Below are positions 25,639 to 34,068 of a stretch of 64,000 bases of DNA, in pieces. The position numbers were made by a program, and so were the translations under genes. Position 1 is the stretch's first letter, and the number at the start of each line of letters is the position of its first letter. The notes beneath the pieces were generated by a model. It searched no databases and was not told the origin of the DNA. It saw only the letters and a program-made list of their open reading frames with translations. This DNA is from Nocardioides ferulae (GTDB lineage Bacteria > Actinomycetota > Actinomycetes > Propionibacteriales > Nocardioidaceae): NCBI RefSeq assembly GCF_003660455.1, contig NZ_QZVR01000008.1, positions 181,748 to 245,747 of the forward strand, written 5' to 3'.

Positions 25639-26566
25639 AGCCGCCGCGGGTCGCCGGCCCGGCGGTGCCCGATCCAACAGGTATCGAGTCGACAGCAGCC
25701 GGTCCGGCAGGCATCGGTCGGGCAGGCACCGCCGTGCCGGGTCGGCTCGACGTGCAATCGTCGTCTCCGCGCTGGTGGCGATGGTGCTGGGTGGTACAAC
25801 TGCGGCGGTCAGTGGCGGGCTCGGACGGCCGCAGTCCACGGCGGCGAGGACGCCTCCCCCGGAGGCGCCGCCCATGCTCGACGAGCCAGCCGCGCAACCG
25901 GCTCCGACGCCTGGGCCGCCCGCGTCGAGACCGAAGATGCGGGCGAGGGACAGAGCCGAGCGGGACCGCACCGGGCGCGCGCCAGCCGGATCGCGGTCGA
26001 CACGTGACGCGATGGGGCAGGCGGGGGTGAGGATCCCGGCTGGCGGGTCCGGCAAGTTCGTCGTGACCGCGCCCCCAGGCAACAGCGCCGACCACGCTGC
26101 CGGGGCCGGGGAGCTGACCTACACGGTGGAGATCGAGGAAGGTCTCCCGTTCGCCCCGACGGGGACCGCGCGCACGATCGACCGCATCCTGGACGATGAC
26201 CGGGGCTGGGCGACGGTGGCCGGCCGCACGTTCCACCAGGTCGCCGAGGCTGGTGAGCTGCGGATGCTGATCGCCACACCGGAAACCACGGATGTGCTCT
26301 GTGCGCCGCTGAGGACGAACGGCGAGGTCTCCTGCCGCAACGGGGACCTGGTCGTGCTCAACGCCCGGCGGTGGGCCTTCGGCACGGACGACTACCAGGA
26401 TGCGGTGCCGATGTACCGCACGTACCTGGTCAATCACGAGGTCGGGCACGCCATCGGGTACGCCCACGCCGACTGTCCCGGACCGGGCGAGCGGGCGCCG
26501 GTGATGCAGCAACAGACCTACGGGCTGGACGGCTGTCGGCGCAACCCCTGGCCGAATGTCGGCTGA
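25625..26566 (+). CDS. DUF3152 metalloprotease-like exported protein
   Basis: A 313-residue protein. An Arg-rich cytoplasmic start and a transmembrane/signal segment (about 43-65) lead to a Pro-rich linker and the DUF3152 domain (about 135-313). It contains a metzincin-like zinc motif HEVGHAIGYAHADCPGPG (HExxHxxGxxH) and a terminal GLDGCRRNPWPN. This predicts an exported zinc protease; DUF3152 activity is not known to me experimentally. Last gene of the DsbA operon; convergent with the M56 gene. Confidence 0.88.
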   Translation: MRRTRAAAGRRPGGARSNRYRVDSSRSGRHRSGRHRRAGSARRAIVVSALVAMVLGGTTAAVSGGLGRPQSTAARTPPPEAPPMLDEPAAQPAPTPGPPASRPKMRARDRAERDRTGRAPAGSRSTRDAMGQAGVRIPAGGSGKFVVTAPPGNSADHAAGAGELTYTVEIEEGLPFAPTGTARTIDRILDDDRGWATVAGRTFHQVAEAGELRMLIATPETTDVLCAPLRTNGEVSCRNGDLVVLNARRWAFGTDDYQDAVPMYRTYLVNHEVGHAIGYAHADCPGPGERAPVMQQQTYGLDGCRRNPWPNVG

Positions 26567-26618
26567 GAGCCAACGACGCGCGCCCAGCCACGGACGGAGC
26601 GACCAGTCGGCTGGGGGC

Positions 26619-27575
26619 TCAACCGAGGATGGTGGTGCAGCCGGTGATGATCATCTCGACTATCGGGGACATCGCCAACGCGACCGGCGTCGCCAGCAGG
26701 ATGGCCGTGACCAGGGCGACCGCGAGGCTTTGGCGGCGCTTCCACGGCTTCCACGGTCCCGCGGCGGCCGCGAGCCGCTCCACCCGGGCCACGGCGGCCA
26801 CGTTGCCGGCGCCGAGTCCGGGCTCGGGCACCCCTGCGGCAAGGCCGGAGCCGAGTGTCACCAGGGCCCGGGCGAGCCCATGGCGGTCGTGGGCGGCGTC
26901 GTCGGCCTGCATTTCGATCAAGGTGGACACCTGCTCGTGTGCCACTCGGAAGACCGCCACAGGGCCTAGCGCGCGGCGCAGTACGTCGGCGAGCGCGAGG
27001 GCCAGGTCGTGACGTGACCGTAGGTGGGATCGCTCGTGGGCGAGCACGAGTTCCAGCTCGTGCGGGTCCAGCACCTCGAGGGCGGCGCTGGTGACCACGA
27101 CTCGCTTGCGCAGTCCTGGGAGGCAGTAGACCAGTGGCTTGGGATGCTTGACGATCACGAACCCGTCGGGGTGCTCGGTGCCGAGTACGCGCAGCAGGGT
27201 CAGCTGGGTGTGGCGGCCGCGGGCGGCGTTGACCACGGTCGAGGTGGTCAGCCAAAGCATCCGGATGGCGAGCCCCGCCGCGGCCAGAGCGGCGAGGTAG
27301 GCGACCCAGGTGCCCGCTGGGGTCTGGTAGTGCTCGATGACCTCGGCCGGGGTGGTGCGGCATAGCCGGGCGATGACCTCGGCGAGGGGTGTGAGCGGTG
27401 CGGCGAGGGTGAGGCCGACGAGCGCGATCGCGGCGACGACCGAGATCGTCAGTGCCTGCCAGGCCAGAATGCCCCAGCCGGGAGCTCGCTGCACCCAGGC
27501 CGCGCCGAGAAGGAGCCGCGGGCCCAGGGCAGCGGCCAATGCGACGAAGACGAGGAGGACGGCGGGGGCAAGCAC
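26619..27575 (-). CDS. M56/BlaR1-like membrane metalloprotease without sensor domain
   Basis: A 318-residue membrane protease. Several helices surround a cytoplasmic gluzincin motif, LVLAHERSHLRSRHDLAL (HExxH). BlaR1 and MecR1 use this domain to trigger cleavage of BlaI/MecI. Here no penicillin-binding sensor domain follows: the protein ends soon after a last helix (VALVTAILLATPVALAM). The size matches the mycobacterial Rv1845c type as I recall it. GTG 27575 has AAGGAG upstream and overlaps the end of the BlaI gene. The input signal is unknown. Confidence 0.88.
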   Translation of the reverse strand: MLAPAVLLVFVALAAALGPRLLLGAAWVQRAPGWGILAWQALTISVVAAIALVGLTLAAPLTPLAEVIARLCRTTPAEVIEHYQTPAGTWVAYLAALAAAGLAIRMLWLTTSTVVNAARGRHTQLTLLRVLGTEHPDGFVIVKHPKPLVYCLPGLRKRVVVTSAALEVLDPHELELVLAHERSHLRSRHDLALALADVLRRALGPVAVFRVAHEQVSTLIEMQADDAAHDRHGLARALVTLGSGLAAGVPEPGLGAGNVAAVARVERLAAAAGPWKPWKRRQSLAVALVTAILLATPVALAMSPIVEMIITGCTTILG

Positions 27576-27579
27576 ACGC

Positions 27580-27972
27580 TCACTCCTTCTCGCCTGGATC
27601 ACGTGACTGATTGCCGCGCTTTCTGAACTTCGCTAGGGCGGTGCGAACTTGGACCTGTTCTTCTGAGGAGAGCTGCTCGACGAAGTTGAGCAGCGCGGCG
27701 CCACGGTCGGCGGTCTGGGCGAGGACGTCTTCGAGCATGCTCGCGGTGTGGTCCTCCTGGGACATGACCGCGGTATAGACATAGGCACGGCCTTGCTTCT
27801 GCCGGTGTACGAGCCCCTTGCGGTGCAGGTTGTCGAGCACGGTCATCACCGTGGTGTAGGCGATCTTGCGCTCCCGCTGGAGATCGTCGACGACCTCGCG
27901 CACCGAGGCTGGGCGATCCCAGTCCCATAGTCGATGCATGACAGCCGCTTCGAGTTGTCCCATCTGCTTCAT
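27580..27972 (-). CDS. BlaI/MecI/CopY-family repressor
   Basis: A 130-residue repressor with an N-terminal winged helix (LEAAVMHRLWDWDRPASVRE, IAYTTVMTVLDNLHRKGLV, GRAYVYTA) and a C-terminal dimerisation helix. It should bind TACTA/TAGTA inverted repeats; one lies 32 bp upstream of its own start (28005-28023) and seven more are spread over the window. ATG 27972 is chosen because GGAGGT precedes it. Operon with the M56 protease that probably cleaves it. No CopY-type CxCx4CxC metal hook is present, so direct copper sensing is unlikely. Confidence 0.9.
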   Translation of the reverse strand: MKQMGQLEAAVMHRLWDWDRPASVREVVDDLQRERKIAYTTVMTVLDNLHRKGLVHRQKQGRAYVYTAVMSQEDHTASMLEDVLAQTADRGAALLNFVEQLSSEEQVQVRTALAKFRKRGNQSRDPGEKE

Positions 27973-28004
27973 CCGACCTCCGCACCTCCGCACTCATCAA
28001 CGGC

Positions 28005-28023
28005 CTACTATGCTGCATCGTAG
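28005..28023. promoter_or_regulatory. BlaI-type operator, blaI / lnt
   Basis: CTACTATGC (28005-28013), T, GCATCGTAG (28015-28023): 9-1-9 with one mismatch. Divergent control of the repressor-protease pair (minus) and the N-acyltransferase gene (plus). Confidence 0.9.
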
Positions 28024-28087
28024 ATCGGTTGGTTCGTCGCGCGTCTCATTGCTGCTCTTCTGGCTCCAGTTCCGTCCTCAGGGTCCC

Positions 28088-29941
28088 ATGTCCTCCAACT
28101 CTCCCGCACCTTCCGGTCGGACCGGGGCCCCTCGCGCCGCGACCCGCACCGGGCCTGCTGGAGACCGATACAGCCTCAGCGGCGAGCTCGGCGGGTGCAG
28201 CCCGATCGGTCGACGTGGCGGCCTCGTCAACGCGGTCGGTGCCGCCGGGGGAGGTCTGGTGGCTGCGCTGTGCTTTGAGCCGGTGGGCGCAGGCTGGCTC
28301 GCACCGGTCGCGATGGCGCTGCTGTGGGCCAGCGTGGCCCGCGCGCCGCTGAGGTTCGCGGCCTTCTCGGGGCTGTGCTTCGGTCTGGCCTTCATGCTCG
28401 TGCTGTTGTGGTGGTTGGAGGACTCGATCGGCTGGGCGGCCTGGCTGGGCCTTGCCGGCGCCCTGGCGGTGAGTGTCGCCGTGGCCAGCGTCGGGGTGCG
28501 TGCGGTGGCGTCGCTCCCGGCCGGGCCGGTGTGGGCCGGTGCGGTGTGGATCGGTGTCGAGTCGTTGCGCAGCGGCTGGCCGCTGGGAGGTATGCCGTGG
28601 GGCCGGCTCGGATTCACCGCCATCGACACCCCGTGGCAGCCGCTCCTCCCCTACACCGGGATCACCGGCACCGGGCTTCTCATCGCAATCGGAGGCTTCA
28701 CATTTTCCCACGCCTGCAGCGTCTTCCTGCGCCGCACTTCATCGCTGCGTCGCACCGCGGCCGCCGGAATGCTGGCGGGCGTATGCGCGGCCGTTCTCGC
28801 GGGGGCGATCTGGCCCTACCACGTGCCGGCCGCCGCGACGACCACAGTGGCCGCGGTCCAAGGCGGCGTGCCCGGCGATGGCCGGGATCTGGCTGGCCAT
28901 CACCGGGCGGTCACCAGCAACCACGTCGAGGCGACCGCCGCGCTCGCCGACAGCCTCACCTCCAAGCAGAGGGAGTCGCTTGTGTTGGTGGTGTGGCCGG
29001 AGAACGCTACCGCCGTCGATCCGGTCCGCGACCCCGTTGCGCGCGCGGCCATCGAGGAGGCCGTGGCCGCCATCGGCGTTCCCGTCCTGGTCGGGGGGAT
29101 CTTCGATGGCCCGACCGCTGAGACGGCCTACAACCGCGGACTGCTCTGGCGACCCGACCGCGGACCCAAGCTCGGTGGGAGCGGGGTGTACACGAAGACG
29201 CATCCGGTGCCCTTCGGGGAGCACATTCCGTGGCGGTCGGTGATCGGTGGCTGGTCGTCGCGATTCGACCGCATCCCACGTGACATGCTTCCCGGCCAAG
29301 GCGAGGGACCGCTGTCGGTGTACGGGCTACTGGTAGCGGACGCGATCTGCTTCGACGTCGCCTACGACGACGTCCTTCCCGGCCAGGTCGCTCGCGGTGG
29401 ACAGATCGCGGTGGTGCAGACCAGCAACGCCACCTTCACCGGAACCATCCAGCCCGAGCAGCAGTTCGAGATCACTCGGGCTCGGGCAGTTGAGCTCGGG
29501 CGGACGGTCGTGGTGGCCTCGACCAACGGTGTCTCCGGGGTCATCGCCGGCGACGGCGAAGTGACCCAACGTGCAACGGGGGAGGAGACCGCGACGCTCG
29601 TTGCCGAGGTTGAGCTCGCCGACCGGGTGACCCCAGCGGTGCGTTCCCAGTCGATGCGGTCGGCGGCCATTCCCGCGGTCGCGGTGGTGGGGCTACTCCT
29701 GGCGTTCGCCCGTGGACTCCGGCGCCGGGGGAGGGGCAGGGTCCCGACTCGGTTCGAGCGATCCGTCGAGCTTCCCAAGGCGGCTGAGGTAGGCGTTGTA
29801 GTCGGCGAGTACCTGCCCTCCGGTGCGGGCCTCGGAGCGGTCGAACCGACGTCGCTCGCGCCGGTCGGAGGCGACCCATCGGACGATGAGGGCTCCGGCG
29901 AGGATCGCGAGCGGGTAGTCACCCAACGCCCATCCCAGTGA
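28088..29941 (+). CDS. lnt: Apolipoprotein N-acyltransferase
   Basis: A 617-residue membrane enzyme that N-acylates lipoprotein Cys. Helices fill the first ~230 residues; the nitrilase-like domain has its triad: Glu in LVVWPENATAV (about 303), Lys in GVYTKTHPVPFGEH (about 367) and Cys in VADAICFDVAYDD (about 420). A last helix (AIPAVAVVGLLLAFARGL) is followed by about 75 extra residues with no family match. These overlap the convergent CopD-CtaG gene by 249 bp. ATG 28088 is the best start seen. Control by the BlaI-type operator fits the lipoproteins encoded nearby. Confidence 0.9.
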   Translation: MSSNSPAPSGRTGAPRAATRTGPAGDRYSLSGELGGCSPIGRRGGLVNAVGAAGGGLVAALCFEPVGAGWLAPVAMALLWASVARAPLRFAAFSGLCFGLAFMLVLLWWLEDSIGWAAWLGLAGALAVSVAVASVGVRAVASLPAGPVWAGAVWIGVESLRSGWPLGGMPWGRLGFTAIDTPWQPLLPYTGITGTGLLIAIGGFTFSHACSVFLRRTSSLRRTAAAGMLAGVCAAVLAGAIWPYHVPAAATTTVAAVQGGVPGDGRDLAGHHRAVTSNHVEATAALADSLTSKQRESLVLVVWPENATAVDPVRDPVARAAIEEAVAAIGVPVLVGGIFDGPTAETAYNRGLLWRPDRGPKLGGSGVYTKTHPVPFGEHIPWRSVIGGWSSRFDRIPRDMLPGQGEGPLSVYGLLVADAICFDVAYDDVLPGQVARGGQIAVVQTSNATFTGTIQPEQQFEITRARAVELGRTVVVASTNGVSGVIAGDGEVTQRATGEETATLVAEVELADRVTPAVRSQSMRSAAIPAVAVVGLLLAFARGLRRRGRGRVPTRFERSVELPKAAEVGVVVGEYLPSGAGLGAVEPTSLAPVGGDPSDDEGSGEDRERVVTQRPSQ

Positions 29942-31813
29942 TGCGCCGAATTGCTGATCGTCGAGTAGGGAGGCTCCCCAGGGCCGCTGGAGAGCTGAGA
30001 ACCAGTCCGGCGCGAGCACTTGGTCCGAGGACATGAGCGAGACCGAGAAGAGTGCATGAAAGCCGAACGTCACCATTAGCAGCACCACACGGAGCGGGAA
30101 CATAGGTCGGTGGATTCCCGGGTCGATGCCGACCAGGCAGTTCGCCAGTAGGAAGCCGGTAAGGAGGAAGTGGGCCACCATGGCCACGTGCATGGTGTGA
30201 GACTCCAGCGACAGTTCGAACAGGCCGCTGTAGTAGAAGACGGCCAGGCTCACTACAAACATCCCGGCCGTCACTACCGGGAGGGTCAGGAGGTGGGTCA
30301 GGAACGATCGAAGTGCCTCCTGGAGCCACTCTCTGGGGCCTAGGGAGCCGTCGGTACGGCGGGGCAGTGCCCGTAGCGCGAGTGTGATCGGTGCGCCGAG
30401 GACCAGGAACGTGGGTGCGGCGGTCGCGATGGTCATGTGCTGGACCATGTGCATGCTGAACAGCACCCGTCCGTAGACCCCCGGGGAGCCGCTGGTGGCC
30501 CACACGACGAGCAGCCAGCCGAGCAGCCAAGCGATGGTGCGCAGCAGTGGCCATCCGTCACCCCGTGCCCGGAGCCGGAGCACCGCACTCAGGTACCAGG
30601 CGGTCATGGCCAGGGCGACCGTGAGCCAGATCAGGTCGGGCTTCCATTGGGTGAACCACTCACCGATGCCGAGCTCGGGGGGCAGGTCGGTGCCGAGGAG
30701 GGCCTGTGCGTTGCTGAGGGACGGGTCGGTCTCGGGGGTCGGTGGGTTGGTGCGGCTCAGCGCGACCCCGGCACCGGCGCCGGTCAGCAGCAGGACGACC
30801 TCGTAGAACGCAAGCCGGGCGAACGCACTCGAGGCGCCGGACTCGATGCGCCTGACGATGCGGGTCCGCTGCCACCAGCCGAGAGCGGCGACCGCGCTCA
30901 GTACCGCGACCTTGGCGGCGAGCATGGCCCCGTAGCTGGTGGTCAGTGCCCCTGCGCCGGGTAGGCGCAGGGCGGCACCGGAGATTCCGGAGAGCGCGAC
31001 CAGCAGCAGGCACCAGCCCGCGAGCCGGGAGTAGCGGCGTACGACGGGTCCGAGGTTCTCGCCCAGGTGCCGGCGCACCACCAGTAGGCCGACCAGGCCA
31101 CCGGTCCACACGGTCACGCCGACCAGGTGGAACAGCTGCAACTCCACCAGGCGGTTGTGATCCAGTGACCCGGTCGCATGTCCGCCGAGTGCCATAGGCC
31201 ACACTCCGGCCAACGCCACCAGCGCGGCGAACCCCATCCCTTCTGGACGTCGAATCATCAGGCAGGCGGTGGCGAGCAGCGCCGCCAGAGCGGCGCCGGT
31301 GAGCAGGTAGCGGCCAGGGTCGAAGCTGGTGGCGAAGTACCACGCCTGGGACCAGAACCCCTCGCCGCCTACGGGCTCACCGGAGGCGTCGGCGTAGACG
31401 AAGATGAGCATCGCCAGGGTGCTCCATGCCCATGCCATCGCGGTCACGGCACCGACCTTGAGCAGCAGCCGCTGCGTCGACGACACGCGGCGCGACCCAC
31501 CGCCGGACCCGGCGCTGGGTCCGGGGGCGGTGGGCAGGCAGGTGGCCGCGAGCACCACGACCCCGACCGCGACCGTCGCGCTGGCATCCCGTACCGCCTG
31601 CACTACTGGCAGGCTCCACCGTGTGAGGGACCCCGAGTCCGGCAGCCCCGGCAGGCTGGTGGCCGCCAGGCCGTCGGAGAGGAACAGCAGCCCCAGCGCG
31701 ACACCCGGCGCGAGAGCCGTGAGCAGCAGCAGGCCGGCGGCGCGCCTAGTACCGCTGCCGATCACCGGGGAGCCGGTGACCGCGTGGTCATCAGGCGCGG
31801 TTCGGCTGGGCAT
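29693..31813 (-). CDS. CopD / CtaG (caa3 assembly) fusion membrane protein
   Basis: A 706-residue protein with about sixteen helices. The first half (about 125-350) is CopD-like, including the copper-import helices with LVELQLFHLVGVTVWTGGL. The second half (about 390-640) is a Caa3_CtaG domain: FSMHMVQHMTIATAAPTFLV, HTMHVAMVAHFLLTGFLLA and MVTFGFHALFSVSLM supply the His/Met residues. Such fusions import copper and deliver it to cytochrome oxidase or other cuproenzymes. It overlaps copC upstream by 23 bp and lnt downstream (convergent) by 249 bp. Confidence 0.92.
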   Translation of the reverse strand: MPSRTAPDDHAVTGSPVIGSGTRRAAGLLLLTALAPGVALGLLFLSDGLAATSLPGLPDSGSLTRWSLPVVQAVRDASATVAVGVVVLAATCLPTAPGPSAGSGGGSRRVSSTQRLLLKVGAVTAMAWAWSTLAMLIFVYADASGEPVGGEGFWSQAWYFATSFDPGRYLLTGAALAALLATACLMIRRPEGMGFAALVALAGVWPMALGGHATGSLDHNRLVELQLFHLVGVTVWTGGLVGLLVVRRHLGENLGPVVRRYSRLAGWCLLLVALSGISGAALRLPGAGALTTSYGAMLAAKVAVLSAVAALGWWQRTRIVRRIESGASSAFARLAFYEVVLLLTGAGAGVALSRTNPPTPETDPSLSNAQALLGTDLPPELGIGEWFTQWKPDLIWLTVALAMTAWYLSAVLRLRARGDGWPLLRTIAWLLGWLLVVWATSGSPGVYGRVLFSMHMVQHMTIATAAPTFLVLGAPITLALRALPRRTDGSLGPREWLQEALRSFLTHLLTLPVVTAGMFVVSLAVFYYSGLFELSLESHTMHVAMVAHFLLTGFLLANCLVGIDPGIHRPMFPLRVVLLMVTFGFHALFSVSLMSSDQVLAPDWFSALQRPWGASLLDDQQFGASLGWALGDYPLAILAGALIVRWVASDRRERRRFDRSEARTGGQVLADYNAYLSRLGKLDGSLEPSRDPAPPPAPESTGERQE

Positions 31814-32663
31814 CGTCGGGGTCTGGCTGATCGGGCTCTGATACGTCTGTCTCGGAGTTGGCCTCGACTGTTTCGGCGTCCGTCCGCGTGTCGGCCACCC
31901 CGTGGCCGGCTTCTGCGTCAGCCCTTCCGGTGGTGGTCTCGGCAGGCGTGCCGTCGATCGACTCGACGGGTGTCACCCGGGTGAACCGGGTCACCAAGAG
32001 CAGTGCGGCGAGCAGGAGCAGAAAGCCGCCAAGGAGCACGGGCGCCACAAGTCGCCACGATCCCGCGCCATCGCCCTCTCGCGCGTCGCTGGTCTGGTCG
32101 CCACCCCCTGATGCCGCACCATCGGCTGGCTCAGAGGACGCGTTCTCCTCCGACCCTCGGGCATCGGCGGGGTCGTCGCTTGATGCGTTGCCCTCTGTGT
32201 CCTCGGGGTCCTCGGGGTCCTCGGTGGCCGCGTTCGCGCGAGGGCGCACGGTGAACGACAGCGTCCCTTGGACGGGGTGCCCGTCGGCGGACGTGACCCG
32301 GTAGGCGACCTCCCAGGCGCCGCCAGTCATGCCTTCGCCGGGGAGGTCGGCCACCAGGGTGGTCGGTTCCGAGCCCGCCGTCACGGGCAGCTCCGCCGCG
32401 TCCTGGTCAGGCGTGGTGAGGGCGACTTTCGAGAGCCGTGGCTCCATCGGCTCGTTGAACCGCAGCGTCACCTGATCCGGGGCCTCGCGCAGCGTCGAGT
32501 CGGCGGCGGGGTCCGAGCCGACCAGGTCGGTGTGGGCCGCTGCGGGTGGGGCGGGCATGGCGAAGACGAGGACCGACGCGACCATCGAAACCAGCAAGCC
32601 ACTTAGCAGGGCAAGGCTCGGGTGCACGGGCTTGACGGTCAAGGGGAATCTCCAGCCGTTCAC
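31791..32663 (-). CDS. copC: CopC-domain copper-binding protein, membrane-anchored
   Basis: A 290-residue exported protein: signal peptide ending PPAAAHT so that mature residue 1 is His, as in CopC Cu(II) sites; CopC beta-domain (LVGSDPAADSTLREAPDQVT through YRVTSADGHPVQGTLSF with the second His); acidic Ser/Asp/Glu linker; one transmembrane helix (LVAPVLLGGFLLLLAALLLV); long acidic cytoplasmic tail. It should pass copper to the CopD-CtaG protein it overlaps. GTG 32663 is used; the BlaI-type operator is only 7 bp upstream, so the transcript leader must be very short. Confidence 0.9.
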   Translation of the reverse strand: MNGWRFPLTVKPVHPSLALLSGLLVSMVASVLVFAMPAPPAAAHTDLVGSDPAADSTLREAPDQVTLRFNEPMEPRLSKVALTTPDQDAAELPVTAGSEPTTLVADLPGEGMTGGAWEVAYRVTSADGHPVQGTLSFTVRPRANAATEDPEDPEDTEGNASSDDPADARGSEENASSEPADGAASGGGDQTSDAREGDGAGSWRLVAPVLLGGFLLLLAALLLVTRFTRVTPVESIDGTPAETTTGRADAEAGHGVADTRTDAETVEANSETDVSEPDQPDPDDAQPNRA

Positions 32664-32669
32664 GGACAA

Positions 32670-32688
32670 CTACTATGCTCCATCGTAG
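32670..32688. promoter_or_regulatory. BlaI-type operator, copC / CDF transporter
   Basis: CTACTATGC (32670-32678), T, CCATCGTAG (32680-32688): 9-1-9 with two mismatches. Between the divergent copC-copD operon and the CDF gene. Confidence 0.88.
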
Positions 32689-32717
32689 ACAGCGGTCGAC
32701 TAGGAGGGCACATCGGG

Positions 32718-33656
32718 ATGGGTGTCGGTCACGGGCATGGGCATGGGCATGGACCTCAGCATGGGGGCCAGCTCACGGGACACGCGGGCGCGCGGTACCG
32801 GTGGCGGCTAGCGGTCTCCTTCGGACTCATCGCAATGTTCTTCGTCGTCGAGCTTGTCGCGGGCATCATCAGCGGCTCCCTCGCGCTGATCTCCGACGCT
32901 GGCCATATGGCCGCCGACGTCGTCGCCCTGGGGGCCGCGCTCGTGGCGACCAAGATCGCCACCCGCACCGACGACACCGGCCGCCGCACCTACGGCTCCT
33001 ACCGAGCCGAGGTTTTCGCCTCCGGGCTCGCCGTTCTGCTGATGCTCGGCGTCGCCGCCTACGTCGTCATCGAGGCGATTGGTCGCCTGGGCACCAACCC
33101 CGAGGTTGACACCGGCGCCATGCTAATCGTCGGCCTTCTCGGCCTCCTGGTGAACCTGGCCGCACTGGTCCTGCTGCGCGCCGGAGCGAAGGACTCGCTC
33201 AACGTCAAGGGCGCCTACCTGGAGGTCGTCGCCGACACCGCCGGCAGCATCGGGGTTCTTGCCGCAGCCGGTCTCGTCGCCGCCACCGGCGAGGGGTACT
33301 GGGACACCGCTGTCGCGTTCGCGATCGGCGCCTTCGTGGCGGTGCGCGCGGTCATGCTCGGCCGCCAGGTCCTCGCGGTGCTCGGGCAGCACGCGCCCGC
33401 TGGCCTGGACATCGACGCGGTCGCGGACTCCTTGGCCTCGGTGCCCGGGGTGAAGGACGTGCACGACCTGCACGCCTGGACCCTCACCTCGGGGATGAAT
33501 GTTGCCACCGCCCATCTGGTCCTCCACGACAACGCTCAAGGGCAACCCGCATTGGTGGCCGCACAGACGATCCTGCGGAATGACTACCTCATCGAGCACG
33601 CCACCTTGCAGGTCGAGGAGAAGCGCACCGCCAACTGCGACGAAGTGACCTGGTAG
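32718..33656 (+). CDS. CDF-family Zn/Co/Cd efflux transporter (CzcD-like)
   Basis: A 312-residue transporter. The N-terminus is a His-rich strip (GHGHGHGHGPQHGG). TM2 holds HxxxD (SDAGHMAADVVALGAAL) and TM5 the paired site (YLEVVADTAGSIGVL), with a C-terminal cytoplasmic domain (VPGVKDVHDLHAWTLTSG). It exports Zn(II), and perhaps Cd or Co, in exchange for protons. ATG 32718 lies about 30 bp after a BlaI-type operator shared with copC. Confidence 0.93.
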   Translation: MGVGHGHGHGHGPQHGGQLTGHAGARYRWRLAVSFGLIAMFFVVELVAGIISGSLALISDAGHMAADVVALGAALVATKIATRTDDTGRRTYGSYRAEVFASGLAVLLMLGVAAYVVIEAIGRLGTNPEVDTGAMLIVGLLGLLVNLAALVLLRAGAKDSLNVKGAYLEVVADTAGSIGVLAAAGLVAATGEGYWDTAVAFAIGAFVAVRAVMLGRQVLAVLGQHAPAGLDIDAVADSLASVPGVKDVHDLHAWTLTSGMNVATAHLVLHDNAQGQPALVAAQTILRNDYLIEHATLQVEEKRTANCDEVTW

Positions 33657-33708
33657 CTGCGCGCATCAGTTGATGGCTGCGGGCGAGGACCGCGGGTCGA
33701 CTGGTGTC

Positions 33709-33996
33709 TCAGTGCGTGTCGCCGTACATCCCGCCGCACTCTCCATCGCCCTCGGGATCGACGATGGGGCCATGCTCGGCGGGCGGATCTGCAGACCGAT
33801 CTTGGGGCGTGGCTTCAGGCTGATCCCCGGGTTCGTTCTGGGCTGCCGCTGTCGCGCAGGATGAGTCCTGCTCGCGGGCAGCGGCGAGTCCGTCGGGCAC
33901 CCGGTTCTCGGTCAACCAGAACACCAGTGTCCCGACACCCACGCAGACGGCGACGGGGATGCCGACGAATATGGCGATGATCTCCCACCAGCTCAT
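33709..33996 (-). CDS. Small single-helix membrane protein
   Basis: A 95-residue hypothetical protein beginning MSWWEIIAIFVGIPVAVCVG, with one N-terminal helix and an acidic, Pro-rich cytoplasmic or external tail ending ECGGMYGDTH. It lies 72 bp downstream of ccsB on the same strand, the place where small helper proteins of the cytochrome c system are often found. No domain recognised. Confidence 0.65.
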   Translation of the reverse strand: MSWWEIIAIFVGIPVAVCVGVGTLVFWLTENRVPDGLAAAREQDSSCATAAAQNEPGDQPEATPQDRSADPPAEHGPIVDPEGDGECGGMYGDTH

Positions 33997-34068
33997 GGCT
34001 GCCCTCTGTCACCGTGGGGCATCTGATCACGAGGTGCCGCTGACAGCGGCGGTCCGGTCACGACCGGG

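Noticed and set aside
26619..27972. Beta-lactam resistance system (BlaR1/BlaI)
   Set aside because: No beta-lactamase gene and no penicillin sensor domain are present; the operators control copper, redox and cytochrome genes.
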